Shown piece after piece: positions 50,839 to 60,309 of a stretch of 64,000 nucleotides of DNA. The first letter of the stretch is position 1. Each line of letters begins with the position of its first letter. The notes under the pieces are model-generated. The model was given only the letters and a program-made list of their open reading frames with translations. It was not told where the DNA came from and searched no databases. This stretch comes from Altererythrobacter xiamenensis (GTDB lineage: Bacteria > Pseudomonadota > Alphaproteobacteria > Sphingomonadales > Sphingomonadaceae), in assembly GCF_900177715.1 (NCBI RefSeq), contig NZ_FXWG01000001.1:931501-995500 (forward strand), read 5' to 3'. Made by a program: the position numbers and the translations under genes.

Positions 50839-50888
50839 GGTCGCGGCGCTGCGGGCGCGCAGTCGCGCTTGCGGTCGCTGCGCGACCG
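50839..50888. repeat. REP-like structured repeat, copy B
   Basis: A 50-bp element in the msrB-GST spacer matching copy A at 38222-38271 in 42 of 50 positions. Its hairpin stem is CGGTCGC with GCGACCG. Compared with copy A, base pairs 20-29 and 38-46 have both partners changed so that pairing is kept. A related left flank (from about 50816) contains TCGCTTCGCTAC. Confidence 0.75.
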
Positions 50889-50950
50889 TTTGGCTCAATC
50901 CAGGAATTGGTGTGATCGCGTCGGAATTCAATCTCGAGCGCCGCGCGAAA

Positions 50951-51631
50951 CTATATATCTATCTGCGCATAGTGCGCAGGCGGCTGGATCACCTCCATCC
51001 GCTCGGTCAGCAGCGGGCGGAAGCTCGGGCGGCTCTTGAACACCGAATACCAGCCGCGCGTTTGTTCGTGCCCCTTCCAGTCGATCCCTCCGAGGTAATC
51101 CGCGACCGAGATCTGCGCCGCCGCGGCGAGATCGGCAAGGCTCATCTGCGAACCCGCCAGCCAGGGGCGGTTATCGATCAGATAGTCCATGTAGTCGAGA
51201 TGCCCGTGCGCCATCTTCATCGCTTCGCGCAGCGCGCGCGAATCGGGCGGCTGGCGCAGCACGATGCGCTTCTTCATTCGTTCGGAGAGAAGAGGCGCGG
51301 TGACGTCGGCGTAGAAGTTCTCGTCGAACAGGGCGACAAGCCTGCGGATCTCGGCCCGGTTGGCGACAGTGCCGTTGATCATCGGCGCCTTGTCGACCGT
51401 CTCTTCGAAATATTCGGAGATTGCCCGGCTGTCCGACAGCACGATCTCCCGCTCCGCATCGACCAGCACCGGCGTGCGGCCTGCCGGATTGAGGTTGTAG
51501 AACATGTCCGACGCAGCCCAGGGGTCCTCGCGCACCATATCGTACGCGATCTGCTTCTCGCCCATGAGCAAGCGGATCTTGCGACTGAACGGACAAAGAG
51601 GGAATTGGTAGAGGCGCCACATACTTGGCAT
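50951..51631 (-). CDS. Glutathione S-transferase family protein
   Basis: A 226-residue GST fold. The thioredoxin-like N-terminal domain reads MWRLYQFPLCPFSRKIRLLMGEK, with a CPFS active-site-like motif, and PAGRTPVLVD with EREIVLSDSRAISEYF for glutathione binding. The helical C-terminal domain includes RPWLAGSQMSLADLAAAAQISVADYLG. ATG at 51631 or 51622 is likely; the frame is open upstream. The substrate is unknown. It stands alone. Confidence 0.88.
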   Translation of the reverse strand: MPSMWRLYQFPLCPFSRKIRLLMGEKQIAYDMVREDPWAASDMFYNLNPAGRTPVLVDAEREIVLSDSRAISEYFEETVDKAPMINGTVANRAEIRRLVALFDENFYADVTAPLLSERMKKRIVLRQPPDSRALREAMKMAHGHLDYMDYLIDNRPWLAGSQMSLADLAAAAQISVADYLGGIDWKGHEQTRGWYSVFKSRPSFRPLLTERMEVIQPPAHYAQIDI

Positions 51632-51674
51632 TGCTAATGCCTCAAGCAGCACGCTCCGTCCACATAACTAATTG

Positions 51675-51710
51675 GCAAAAAGAGTTGCCCGCCGGCCGAA
51701 GCCAGCGGGC
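51675..51710 (-). terminator. Terminator of the small exported-protein gene
   Basis: A 10-bp stem (arms 51687-51696 and 51701-51710) capped by a TTCG tetraloop on the minus strand, with one mismatch. A run of five T's follows after a short gap. Confidence 0.7.
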
Positions 51711-51847
51711 GGCGCACACGATCGTCAGCTACCCCCGTGCTCGATCTGCGCGCGAAATGTCCGGGCCATGAGTTCTGACCATCATTCCGGCTTACACGAG
51801 GGTTTAGTTCATCTTCACTTAGCGAAAGCTGAACGAAAAGGTGTCGA

Positions 51848-52234
51848 TCAAAGCCCCGACAGGTCGAGCATGGCGAGGCAGGCCGGCATGACCTGATCGA
51901 TCTCGCCCGACTCCAGCAGCCGCTGTGCCTCCGCCTGCGCCATACGCGCGGCGTCTTCGCGGCCCATGCCGGTCTCGTCCATGATCTGCGCCATCGTGCG
52001 AACGAAGAACTCGCGGCCCCGCTCGTCGAGGTCGGGCCATTGCCGCGCCGCCTCGTTATTGTTGGCCTGCCCGTAGGAGACGAGCGCGAAGGCAGCCGAG
52101 CACCGCAAGGCGGCGTTGCTCTCCGCCGATAGCGCGACGGGCGGGACATAGGGCTGCGCTTCAGCCTGCGGGGTGGACTGTGCGGGAACGGATTGAAGGG
52201 CAACCAGCGCCGCTGCAAAAAGAAAAGTGCTCAT
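51848..52234 (-). CDS. Small exported protein of unknown function
   Basis: A 128-residue protein with a hydrophobic N-terminus (FLFAAALVALQSVPAQS), likely a signal peptide though with no basic residues before it. The mature part is helical, with two Cys (ALRCSAAF and MPACLAMLD) that could form a disulfide in the periplasm. I do not recognise a family. A terminator with a TTCG loop follows, which supports a real transcription unit. The next gene upstream is divergent. Confidence 0.7.
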   Translation of the reverse strand: MSTFLFAAALVALQSVPAQSTPQAEAQPYVPPVALSAESNAALRCSAAFALVSYGQANNNEAARQWPDLDERGREFFVRTMAQIMDETGMGREDAARMAQAEAQRLLESGEIDQVMPACLAMLDLSGL

Positions 52235-52307
52235 GCCGATTGCCTATAGCAGCGCGGATGAACCCCATGCTACCGCTCGCTGAGAATTAGGAAGAGGAGA
52301 CGCAAGC

Positions 52308-52679
52308 ATGTACAGTCACATGATGGTCGGATCGAACGACATCGAGCGATCGAAGAAGTTCTACGATGCAACTTTCAAGGCAATGGGCGGCCAGGAAGGG
52401 ATCAAGGATGACAAGGGTCGTCTGATGTATCTCCATAACGGCAGCGCGTTCCTCGTCACGCCGCCGATCGACGGCAAGCCCGCAACGCATGGCAACGGCT
52501 GCACCATCGGCTTCGCCATGACGCCGGAACAGGCAGACGCGTGGCATGCCGCAGGCGTAGAGGCCGGTGGTACGGCGATCGAAGACCCGCCGGGGGAGCG
52601 CCCGGGTTCGGGCCTCTATCTCGCCTATCTGCGCGATCCCGACGGCAACAAGCTGTGCGCGCTACACCGCATGGGGTGA
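52308..52679 (+). CDS. VOC (glyoxalase/bleomycin resistance) family protein
   Basis: A 123-residue protein with the two-beta-alpha-beta-beta-beta vicinal oxygen chelate pattern: MYSHMMVGSNDIERSKKFYDATF at the start and a C-terminal GLYLAYLRDPDGNKLCALHR. The expected metal-site His (SHMMVG) and a second site are in place; the C-terminal Glu usually seen near DPDGN-x-x-E is Cys here. The substrate is unknown. An AGGAAGAGGAG site precedes the start. Confidence 0.9.
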   Translation: MYSHMMVGSNDIERSKKFYDATFKAMGGQEGIKDDKGRLMYLHNGSAFLVTPPIDGKPATHGNGCTIGFAMTPEQADAWHAAGVEAGGTAIEDPPGERPGSGLYLAYLRDPDGNKLCALHRMG

Positions 52680-52694
52680 CCCGATCGGCAGCCC

Positions 52695-53300
52695 TCAGCG
52701 GCTGAGCAGGAATACGGCGAACTCGGCGCGCCAATTGGCGCCCGAGGCGCCGACCTGCCGATTGCCGGCGAAGAACCAGCTAGCCTCCACCGTGACGTTC
52801 ATTTCGCGCAATAGAGCGTGGAAGTCCTTCACGGTGAGATGGTGGATGTTCTGTGTCTCGTACCAGCTGACGGGCAGGTGGCGCGTCACCGGCATGCGTC
52901 CGCGCACCAGCAGGTCGCGGCGCATCCGCCAATGGGCGAAATTCGGAAAACTGACGAAGGCCTTGCTACCGACGCGTAGCAGTTCGTCCAGCATGCGGTC
53001 GGGACGCGCGGCGGTTTGCAACGTCTGCGAGAGGATCGCGTAGTCGAACGCCTTGTCGGGATAGTCCGCAAGATCGCGGTCGGCATCGCCCTGCACCACC
53101 GATAGCCCGCGCGCGACGCAGCGTTCGACCAGTTCGCCGTCGATCTCCATGCCGCGCGCATCGACATCGCTGCGCGAGGTGAGTTCCGCCATCAGGCTGC
53201 CATCCCCGCAGCCAATGTCCAGCACGCGGCTGCCCGGTGCGACATGCTCGGCTATGACGGCGAGGTCGGGCCGTAGCGCGCTTTTCTGCTCGGGGCTCAT
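52695..53300 (-). CDS. metW: Methionine biosynthesis protein MetW
   Basis: A 201-residue SAM-dependent methyltransferase-fold protein. The motif [18 protein letters not shown] and the MetW blocks [13 protein letters not shown] and [25 protein letters not shown] and [15 protein letters not shown] are visible. MetW is encoded beside metX in many proteobacteria. It starts with an ATG that overlaps the metX stop by 4 bases (ATGA), so they are translationally coupled. Confidence 0.96.
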   Translation of the reverse strand: MSPEQKSALRPDLAVIAEHVAPGSRVLDIGCGDGSLMAELTSRSDVDARGMEIDGELVERCVARGLSVVQGDADRDLADYPDKAFDYAILSQTLQTAARPDRMLDELLRVGSKAFVSFPNFAHWRMRRDLLVRGRMPVTRHLPVSWYETQNIHHLTVKDFHALLREMNVTVEASWFFAGNRQVGASGANWRAEFAVFLLSR

Positions 53301-54391
53301 TCGAGGAACCCCTTCACCACGCGGTCGAGCGCGGGCACGTCGAGCAGGAAACTGTCGTGGCCGAAAGGCGCCGATAGCTCGACGAAGCTGACCTTGGCTC
53401 CCGACGCGTTCAGCGCATGGACCACGTGGCGGCTTTCCGAAGTCGGATAGAGCCAGTCGGTGTCGAAGCTGACCACGCAAAAACGAGCGCTCGTACCGGC
53501 AAAGGCATTGGCGAGCCGTCCGCCATGCTCCTCCGCGAGGTCGAAATAGTCCATCGCGCGGGTGATGTAGAGATAGCTGTTCGCATCGAAACGCTGGGTG
53601 AAGCCCGAGCCCTGATAGCGCAGATAGCTTTCCACCTGGAAATCGGCATCGAAGCCGAAGCTCTTGGAGTCGCGATCCTGCAGGCGGCGCCCGAACTTCT
53701 CGGTCAGCCCTTCCTCGCTGAGGTAGGTGATATGCGCAGCCATGCGCGCCACGGCGAGCCCGGCAGCGGGCACTTCGCCGTCATAATAATTGCCTTCGTT
53801 CCAGTTGGGATCGGCCATGATCGCCTGCCGCCCCACTTCGTGGAAGGCGATATTCTGCGCCGAATGGCGCGCCGTGGTTGCAATCGCGAGGACCCGTTCG
53901 GCGCGTTCGGGGAAGTTGGCCGCGAGGCTCAGCGCCTGCATTCCGCCCATCGATCCGCCGACGACGGTGTGCAATTTCTCGATCCCCAACCCGTCAAGCA
54001 GCGCGACCAGCCCGCGGGTCATGTCGCGGATCGTGATGACCGGGAAGCGCATCGCATAGGGCGACCCGTCGCTCGCCTTGGAGGCAGGACCGGTAGAGCC
54101 CATGCAGCTGCCGATGACATTGGCGCAGATCACGTGGAAGCGATCGGTATCGATCGGCTTGCCCGGGCCGACCATCCGTTCCCACCAGCCGGGCTTGCCG
54201 GTCATCGGATGGGTCGAGGCGACATATTGGTCGCCCGTCAGCGCATGGCAGATCAGCACCGCGTTGGACCTGTCAGCATTCAGCTTGCCATAGGTCTCGT
54301 ACGCGATCTCCACGCCCGAAAGGGCCTGCCCGCTGTCGAGCGGCAGGTCGCGGGGGAGCGCATAGCTCTTCGAGGCGGCAGCAGTGGCCAT
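53297..54391 (-). CDS. metX: Homoserine O-acyltransferase MetX
   Basis: A 364-residue alpha/beta-hydrolase-fold enzyme that acylates homoserine in methionine synthesis. The nucleophile Ser is in [13 protein letters not shown], the Asp in SFDTDWLYP, the His in [11 protein letters not shown], and the substrate block is [16 protein letters not shown] start at the ATG at 54391; an open frame reaches 54475 but its extra 28 residues are four tetrad repeats with no family match. Acetyl or succinyl specificity cannot be read safely. It is divergent from hisC. No SAM riboswitch was seen. Confidence 0.95.
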   Translation of the reverse strand: MATAAASKSYALPRDLPLDSGQALSGVEIAYETYGKLNADRSNAVLICHALTGDQYVASTHPMTGKPGWWERMVGPGKPIDTDRFHVICANVIGSCMGSTGPASKASDGSPYAMRFPVITIRDMTRGLVALLDGLGIEKLHTVVGGSMGGMQALSLAANFPERAERVLAIATTARHSAQNIAFHEVGRQAIMADPNWNEGNYYDGEVPAAGLAVARMAAHITYLSEEGLTEKFGRRLQDRDSKSFGFDADFQVESYLRYQGSGFTQRFDANSYLYITRAMDYFDLAEEHGGRLANAFAGTSARFCVVSFDTDWLYPTSESRHVVHALNASGAKVSFVELSAPFGHDSFLLDVPALDRVVKGFLE

Positions 54392-54422
54392 GGGCGGCGT
54401 GGATTGGGCGAGCGCAATCGCC

Positions 54423-54470
54423 CTGTCAATCTCACTGTCACTTGCCCTATCAATCACACTGTCAATCGCG
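54423..54470. repeat. Four 12-bp-spaced direct repeats between metX and hisC
   Basis: Imperfect copies CTGTCAATC, CTGTCACTT, CTATCAATC and CTGTCAATC start at 54423, 54435, 54447 and 54459, exactly 12 bp apart. They lie between the two divergent genes and end about 30 bases before the hisC start. They look like regulatory repeats. Confidence 0.6.
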
Positions 54471-54498
54471 CACACTTCGGGCTATTGCGCCGCGCGCT

Positions 54499-55599
54499 AT
54501 GTCAACGCGTCCTGAAGCCAAGCCCTGGATCATGGGCATCCACGCCTATGTGCCCGGCAAATCGTCGGGTGCGGACGGGCGTCCGCTGGTCAAGCTGTCG
54601 GCCAACGAGAACCCGCTCGGCACGAGTGATGCGGCGCTTGCTGCTTTGAGCGGGGCCAAGGCACCAGCCAATTATCCCGACCCCGATGCGCGCGCGCTGC
54701 GCGAGAAGATCGGCGAAGTGCACGGCGTCGATCCGGTGCGGATCGTGTGCGGCACAGGCTCGGACGAATTGCTCAACCTTGCAGCGCAAGGTTTCGCGGG
54801 GCCGGGCGATGAAGTGTTGTTCGGGCGCTACAGCTTTGCGGTGTACGACATCGCGGCGCGGCGCTGCGGCGCGACGCCGGTCGAAGCGGCGGACACTGAT
54901 TTCGCGATGGACGTCGATGCGCTGCTGGCTGCGGTGACCGAAAAGACCCGCGTCGTCTTCCTCGCCAATCCGAACAATCCTACGGGCACCTATCTTCCGC
55001 GCAGCGAGATCGAGCGGCTCCATGCAGGCCTGCCGGGTGACGTTCTTTTCGTGCTCGACCAGGCCTATGCGGAATACCTCACGCCCGAAGAGGACGATAG
55101 CGGGCTGGAGCTCGCCGCGGCGCATGACAATGTGCTCGTCACGCGCACCTTTTCCAAGATCTACGGCCTTGCCGGAGAGCGGATCGGCTGGGCGACCGGC
55201 GCGCCGCATCTGGTCGATGTGCTCAACCGCATTCGCGGACCCTTCAACGTCACGCTGAGCGGACAGGCGGCTGCGGTGGCCGCGCTTGGCGATCAGGACT
55301 TCGTGGAGCGCTCGCGCGAACACAATGCGCGCGGTCTTGCACGGTTCGAAGAGGCGATCGCGGCGCTCGGCAATCATGGTCTGCGCGCCGTGCCGAGCAA
55401 GGCCAATTTCAGCCTCGTCCTGTTCGAAGGCGAATTGCAGGCCGAAACCGCTCTCGCTGCCATTGCCGAGGCTGGTTACGCCGTGCGGCATCTGCCGGGG
55501 CAGGGCCTGCCGCAAGGTCTGCGTATCACCATCGGCAGCGACGCCGACATGGAGCGGGTCATTGCCTGCCTGCGCGAGCTCTGCGGGGAAAGCGCATGA
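54499..55599 (+). CDS. hisC: Histidinol-phosphate aminotransferase
   Basis: A 366-residue class I/II PLP aminotransferase. Visible are [16 protein letters not shown] at the start, [18 protein letters not shown], the PLP lysine in [17 protein letters not shown], and [10 protein letters not shown] with the C-terminal Arg. It transfers an amino group from glutamate to imidazole acetol phosphate. It is followed by tyrA with an ATGA overlap; such hisC-tyrA pairs may also serve aromatic amino acids, since HisC enzymes can aminate phenylpyruvate-type acids. Confidence 0.95.
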   Translation: MSTRPEAKPWIMGIHAYVPGKSSGADGRPLVKLSANENPLGTSDAALAALSGAKAPANYPDPDARALREKIGEVHGVDPVRIVCGTGSDELLNLAAQGFAGPGDEVLFGRYSFAVYDIAARRCGATPVEAADTDFAMDVDALLAAVTEKTRVVFLANPNNPTGTYLPRSEIERLHAGLPGDVLFVLDQAYAEYLTPEEDDSGLELAAAHDNVLVTRTFSKIYGLAGERIGWATGAPHLVDVLNRIRGPFNVTLSGQAAAVAALGDQDFVERSREHNARGLARFEEAIAALGNHGLRAVPSKANFSLVLFEGELQAETALAAIAEAGYAVRHLPGQGLPQGLRITIGSDADMERVIACLRELCGESA

Positions 55600-56498
55600 G
55601 CATCCAGAGCGTCGCGATCATCGGGCTGGGCCTGCTGGGCGGATCGATCGGGCTCGCGATTGCCGAGCATGCTCCCGATATCGCCACCAAGGGCTATGAT
55701 GCCGACGCCGATGTCCGCAAGAAAGCGGCGGCGCGCGGGCTGGTGCAGGAGGTGTGCGACAGCGCGGAAGCCGCCGTGGCGAATGCCGACCTCGTGATCC
55801 TGTGCGTTCCCGTCGGCGCAATGGCCGGGGCGGCCAGCGCCTTTGCGGATGCTTTGCCGGATGGCGCAATCGTGAGCGACGTCGGATCCTCCAAGCAGAG
55901 CGTGATCGACGACCTGGCGGCGGTTCTTCCCGGTCGCACGGTCATCCCGGCTCACCCCGTCGCAGGTACCGAGCAGAGCGGTCCGGAAGCGGGCTTTCCC
56001 AGCCTGTTCGAAAACCGCTGGTGCATCCTGACGCCCCCTGCCGGTGCCGACCAAACAGCGGTCGACGCGCTTTCCGCCTTCTGGGAGCGGCTCGGCGCGC
56101 GGATCGAGATCATGGATGCAGAACACCACGACCTCGTGCTCGCCGTGACGAGCCATATCCCGCACCTCATCGCCTACACCATCGTCGGCACCGCGTCCGA
56201 TCTCGAGGACGTGACCCGCAGCGAGGTTATCAAATATTCGGCCGGTGGTTTCCGCGATTTCACGCGCATCGCCGCTTCCGACCCGACCATGTGGCGCGAC
56301 GTCTTCCTGCATAACAAGAGCGCAGTGCTCGAAATGCTGGGGCGCTTCACCGAGGACCTGACCGCCCTCCAGCGCGCGATCCGGTCAGGCGATGGCGAGA
56401 CGTTGCACGAACTCTTCAGCCGGACCCGCGCAATCCGCCGCGGCATCATCGAAGAGGGACAGGACGACGCTGCGCCCGACTTCGGCCGCGAGCATTAG
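55596..56498 (+). CDS. tyrA: Prephenate/arogenate (cyclohexadienyl) dehydrogenase
   Basis: A 300-residue NAD(P)-dependent enzyme for tyrosine synthesis. The Rossmann motif is [19 protein letters not shown]. Conserved blocks are [39 protein letters not shown] and [20 protein letters not shown], with the catalytic His in AHPVAGTE. It overlaps the hisC stop by 4 bases (ATGA). Whether it uses prephenate, arogenate or both cannot be read here. Confidence 0.95.
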   Translation: MSIQSVAIIGLGLLGGSIGLAIAEHAPDIATKGYDADADVRKKAAARGLVQEVCDSAEAAVANADLVILCVPVGAMAGAASAFADALPDGAIVSDVGSSKQSVIDDLAAVLPGRTVIPAHPVAGTEQSGPEAGFPSLFENRWCILTPPAGADQTAVDALSAFWERLGARIEIMDAEHHDLVLAVTSHIPHLIAYTIVGTASDLEDVTRSEVIKYSAGGFRDFTRIAASDPTMWRDVFLHNKSAVLEMLGRFTEDLTALQRAIRSGDGETLHELFSRTRAIRRGIIEEGQDDAAPDFGREH

Positions 56499-56707
56499 AG
56501 CTGCGTTTCGGTCAAGGTCCGCTTACGACCCGACAACCGCCGGTAGCCGTTTTCAGGCCGTGCGTTCCAAGCCGCCGGACGATTCTGCTGGCGTCCAGAT
56601 TTCGATAGTTTGAAAATCGACCAATTGAGCCGACCGAGAGACTAAAAGAGCGAGGGCTTTATTACGCCTTAACTTAATAGCGCTCAAATGACGCATGGAT
56701 ATAATTC

Positions 56708-57193
56708 ATGCTTCCTAAGGTCGCTCAAATATCGTCCCCTGTAGCTTCTGCCGACCGGCGCAGCGCTGAACGGCGGGTAATCACCTTTGGGTTCGATACA
56801 GGTGGAGCTCGAAGCGATGCTCGCATCGTCATCCTCAATCTATCTCGTACAGGCTTGCTCATGCAAACGGCAGCACAGCTTGAGGTGGGTGAGACATTCC
56901 AGATCGGGATACCCGAAGCCGGATTGGGGGACGCCAAGATCATGCGCCGGAATGGCGATCAGTTCGGAGCAATGTTCGATAACCCCATCTCCCAGGCAGC
57001 ATTGAGTGCGGTGCTCCTCGCCTCACCGGCGACCCCGCCGACGTCAGACCAAGAGGACACCCTAGGGGTCCGGCACAATTATCCGAGTTATGATCCCATG
57101 CCGGAATGGCTGCTGTGGAGCGTCTTGATCGCTACAACCCTGGCAACAGTTCTCTTCGTATATGCGCTGGCTTTCTTACCGATCGCAGGCTGA
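56708..57193 (+). CDS. PilZ domain protein with C-terminal membrane helix
   Basis: A 161-residue protein. The PilZ c-di-GMP motif is recognisable: RRSAERR (R-x-x-x-R type) and NLSRTGLLMQT, with the D/N-x-S-x-x-G pattern. A low-complexity linker and a C-terminal hydrophobic helix (about 138-158, WLLWSVLIATTLATVLFVYALAF) follow. It probably binds c-di-GMP at the inner membrane. The codons are less GC-rich than those of neighbours. It stands alone after a 209-bp spacer. Confidence 0.85.
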   Translation: MLPKVAQISSPVASADRRSAERRVITFGFDTGGARSDARIVILNLSRTGLLMQTAAQLEVGETFQIGIPEAGLGDAKIMRRNGDQFGAMFDNPISQAALSAVLLASPATPPTSDQEDTLGVRHNYPSYDPMPEWLLWSVLIATTLATVLFVYALAFLPIAG

Positions 57194-57247
57194 AATATTG
57201 GGTAATCCCGATTCCCGAGATTCCGCTTTTCACCCAATTCCGGCCAA

Positions 57248-57928
57248 TCAATCGTTCAGCGCATTCATCGCATCGAGCACACGTGCCTCGACCTCGTCGC
57301 GCGGCAGCCCCGCCGGGATCGGCTCCCCGAAACGATAAGTCACCGTTCCGCTGCGCTTCCAAGTGCGGTGATAGAGGGGTCCACTATTCACCGCGACCGG
57401 CACCACCGACATGCCGAGCAGCTTGTAGAGACCGGCGAAGCCCGATTGCAGCGGGCGGCGTTCGCCATGCGGCACGCGCGTCCCCTCCGGGAAAATAACC
57501 AGCGGGCGGTTTGCCTCGACCATCGTGCGCGCAGTGCCGATCATCTGGCGCAGCGCCTTTGCTCCGCCATCGCGCGACACCGGGATCAGCCCGTAGACCA
57601 CCGCCGAATGACCCCACAGCGGGATGTTGAACAGCTCGCGCTTGGCAAAAACCGAAGGGAACTCGAACAGGGTCGGCATGTCGATCGCTTCGAAGAAGCT
57701 CTCGTGCTTGATCGCCAGCAGGACGGCACCCTCCGGGACCTCGCCTTCGATGCGGACCTCGATGCCGAGGATGTGATTGACGCACCAGCGGTGCCAATCG
57801 GTCCACATGCGCACGAGGCGCCGCAGCGCGCCCTGCCCGATCAGGCTGGCGATCGCCGCCCCTGCCACCAGGAAGAAGCTGACCCCGTAGAACAGCGGGT
57901 AATAGAGAAGGCTGCGGAGTACCGACAT
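57248..57928 (-). CDS. plsC: 1-acyl-sn-glycerol-3-phosphate acyltransferase
   Basis: A 226-residue membrane-associated enzyme of phospholipid synthesis. The acyltransferase motifs are IKHESFFEAIDMPTL (H-x4-E form of motif I), KRELFNIPLWG and FPEGTRVPHGE (motif III), then VVPVAVNSG. Two hydrophobic segments lie at the N-terminus. It is the last gene of the ftsE-ftsX-ydcF-plsC unit, 7 bases after ydcF. Confidence 0.93.
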   Translation of the reverse strand: MSVLRSLLYYPLFYGVSFFLVAGAAIASLIGQGALRRLVRMWTDWHRWCVNHILGIEVRIEGEVPEGAVLLAIKHESFFEAIDMPTLFEFPSVFAKRELFNIPLWGHSAVVYGLIPVSRDGGAKALRQMIGTARTMVEANRPLVIFPEGTRVPHGERRPLQSGFAGLYKLLGMSVVPVAVNSGPLYHRTWKRSGTVTYRFGEPIPAGLPRDEVEARVLDAMNALND

Positions 57929-57935
57929 ATCGGCC

Positions 57936-58463
57936 CTACAGCCCGGTCAGGCCGCGCACCGTGCTGGCGAGCAGCTTGTGATATTCGAGGAAGAGCGCGC
58001 CGAGGCTGGGGTTGGACGGCACGGCATCGCGCACAATCCGGATGTCATCAGGGAGCATGCGTTCGAGCTCTCCGGCCGCGCGGCGCATATGCCAATCGGT
58101 CGTCACAAGGCGAAGCGACTTTATCTCCTGATCTTCGACCCATTCGGCGGTCTCGGTCGCGTTGGAACGCGTATCGACGGCGGAAAAGCCGAGCGTTACG
58201 CAGCACTTCATCTGCCGCTCACTCACTTCGAACTCGGCGGCGAACTCTTCCGGAGTGACTTCCGGATCGACGCCGGTCACCAGCATGGTCCGCGCCTGCC
58301 CCTCGCTCAGCACCTCGAGCCCCTGCGATATCCGCCCCGGCCCGCCGGTCGGCACGATTACCGCATCGGTCTGCTCGTCTCCGGCAGGCTGAGGGAGCGC
58401 CGCGGCAAACCAGAGGAAGCCGAGCGCCCAGACCATGAAAAGAGCAGCGAAAAAGCGACGCAT
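57936..58463 (-). CDS. YdcF family (DUF218) protein
   Basis: A 175-residue protein with an N-terminal helix (FFAALFMVWALGFLWFAAALP). The DUF218 core shows AVIVPTGGPGRISQGLEVL, MLVTGVD, FSAVDTRSNATETAEWV and LRLVTTDWHMRRAAGEL. The family includes ElyC, linked to envelope and peptidoglycan synthesis, but the function is not certain here. Start ATG at 58463 overlaps the ftsX stop (TGATG), so it is coupled to ftsX. Confidence 0.88.
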   Translation of the reverse strand: MRRFFAALFMVWALGFLWFAAALPQPAGDEQTDAVIVPTGGPGRISQGLEVLSEGQARTMLVTGVDPEVTPEEFAAEFEVSERQMKCCVTLGFSAVDTRSNATETAEWVEDQEIKSLRLVTTDWHMRRAAGELERMLPDDIRIVRDAVPSNPSLGALFLEYHKLLASTVRGLTGL

Positions 58464-59398
58464 CACAACATTCGTTTCAGCGCGGAAAGGACAGTGAAGC
58501 GCGCCGTTACAATGGCGAGCACCAGCCCGACAAGGGGGATAGCGGCGATCAGACCCCAATCCATGGGGGAAAGTCCGCCGCCTGCGACCATGCCTGAATC
58601 GAGCGCTGCGAATTGTCGCCCGATCAGCCACACCGCGCCGGCCCCGAGCGCAAGGCCAGCGAGCCCGCCGAGCGCCGCGTCCACTGCTACGGAGCGCTGG
58701 AAGATGCGCGCGATCTGGCGGTCGGTGCCGCCCAGCAGGTGGACGATCTCTACCGTTTCGCGATGGGCCGAAAAGGCGCTGCGCGAAGCGAGCCAGACCG
58801 CTGCGCCGGCTGTTAGCGCCAGCAGCACGATCAGCGCGAGCGCGAGATACTGCAGCGCGGACAGCGCGGAATAGACCGGGCGCAACCAGTCCGATTGCGC
58901 ATCGACGCGCGCTGTCGGCACTGCGTCTTCGAGCAAGGCCTGCAGGCGCGCGACCTCCGCCTCATCCGCATCACGGCGCAATTGTACGTCGATCAGGGCC
59001 GGGATCGGCACCGCATCGCCCGCACCGACATCGCCAAGCCAGGGCTCGAGCAATTCGCCAAGTTCCTCTTGCGGCACGGCGCGCAGACTTGCCACTGCCG
59101 GATCATCGACGAGGATTGCGCTCAACTCCTCGACCTGCGCCGCGCGGGTGCGGGCATTCGCCTCGACCACCTGCACCGTGATCGCGCCCGAGAGATCGCT
59201 GCGCGCACGCTCGGCGAGGTTCGCAAGGCCCAGCCCTCCGGCGGCGGCGACCACGATCAGCGCGATCATGATGGCGATCACCCAGGAAACAGGCCCTGCC
59301 ACGCGACGCTGGACGAGTTGCTGGCCTGCACCGCTGCGCGCGAATGGCGAGCCACCACCGAGCAGCTTTCGCTTAATCTGCGGGGGGTTCGTCACCAT
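58463..59398 (-). CDS. ftsX: Cell division permease FtsX
   Basis: A 311-residue protein with four membrane helices: one near residue 40, then a periplasmic loop (EELSAILVDDPAVASLRAVP), and three after about residue 185. With FtsE it forms the complex that regulates peptidoglycan hydrolases and divisome action. The loop is long, as in proteobacterial FtsX. It overlaps ftsE by 7 bases and ydcF by one. Confidence 0.9.
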   Translation of the reverse strand: MVTNPPQIKRKLLGGGSPFARSGAGQQLVQRRVAGPVSWVIAIMIALIVVAAAGGLGLANLAERARSDLSGAITVQVVEANARTRAAQVEELSAILVDDPAVASLRAVPQEELGELLEPWLGDVGAGDAVPIPALIDVQLRRDADEAEVARLQALLEDAVPTARVDAQSDWLRPVYSALSALQYLALALIVLLALTAGAAVWLASRSAFSAHRETVEIVHLLGGTDRQIARIFQRSVAVDAALGGLAGLALGAGAVWLIGRQFAALDSGMVAGGGLSPMDWGLIAAIPLVGLVLAIVTARFTVLSALKRML

Positions 59399-60153
59399 AT
59401 GTCGGCCCCTGGCATGTCGGTTTCTGCGCCGGGCTGAGTACCCTCGTGCCGCGGCGGGAAACGCAGGGCGCCAGTCGGGTCGAGCAGCTTGCCCTGAGCC
59501 AGTCGCATGATGAGCGATTGCGGCGCCTTCTTCAGCAAGTTGATATCGTGCGTCGCGACCACCACGGTCGTGCCAAGCCGGTTCATGGCTTCGAACAGGC
59601 GGAGCAGCTTCAAAGCCATTTCCGGATCGACGTTGCCCGTCGGCTCGTCGGCCACCAGCAGCTTGGGCCGCGCGATGACCGCACGCGCAATCGCGACGCG
59701 CTGCTTCTCTCCGCCCGACAGCTTTTCGGGTATGGCGTGCGACCGCTCTGCCAGCCCGACCCAGGCGAGCATATCGTCGACCGGCTTCCTGAGGTCATTC
59801 TCGCTCACCCCGGCGACGCGCAGCGGCAGCGCGACATTGTCGAAGGCGGAGAGGTGTTCGACCAGTCGGAAATCCTGGAACACCACGCCCATCCGGCGGC
59901 GAAAGTCGGGCAGGCGCGAACGCGGCATGGTGATCACGTCCTGCCCGAACATCCTTACCGCCCCGCGCGATGGGCGCTGGGCGAGATAAAGCAGCTTCAG
60001 CAGGCTGGTCTTGCCCGCGCCGCTGGCGCCTGTGAGGAAGTAGAAATTGCCCGGATAGAGCGTGAAAGAAACGTTGCGCAGCACCTCTGGATCGGTGCCG
60101 TAACGAAGGCCCACATTGTCGAAAGTCACTATTTCGGCGCGCCGCTCGTTCAT
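59392..60153 (-). CDS. ftsE: Cell division ATP-binding protein FtsE
   Basis: A 253-residue ABC ATPase. Walker A is LTGASGAGKTSLLKLL, the signature is KLSGGEKQRVAIARA, and Walker B is LLVADEPTGNVDPE, followed by the switch His in VVATHDINLL. FtsE pairs with FtsX, the next gene on this strand. The C-terminus is a little longer than in E. coli FtsE. Confidence 0.95.
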   Translation of the reverse strand: MNERRAEIVTFDNVGLRYGTDPEVLRNVSFTLYPGNFYFLTGASGAGKTSLLKLLYLAQRPSRGAVRMFGQDVITMPRSRLPDFRRRMGVVFQDFRLVEHLSAFDNVALPLRVAGVSENDLRKPVDDMLAWVGLAERSHAIPEKLSGGEKQRVAIARAVIARPKLLVADEPTGNVDPEMALKLLRLFEAMNRLGTTVVVATHDINLLKKAPQSLIMRLAQGKLLDPTGALRFPPRHEGTQPGAETDMPGADIW

Positions 60154-60309
60154 GGCGCGGCTCTATCCCAAGGGGGGCACGCTGCAAACACTATCATGGG
60201 TCATGCAGGCTATATCCGGGCTACGATGTGGAAAAAAGCGCACAATTCCCCCTGCGCTACCCCCAAAGGCTTGTTGCGATTCGCGCACGGACCTAAGACT
60301 TAACCACCG

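Noticed and set aside
54391..54475. Longer MetX N-terminus starting at 54475
   Set aside because: The added residues are a four-residue repeat and do not match MetX; the shorter start has the family N-terminus.
54391..54500. SAM-II riboswitch before metX
   Set aside because: Expected in some alphaproteobacteria, but I see no matching pseudoknot core in this spacer; only the 12-bp repeats are present.
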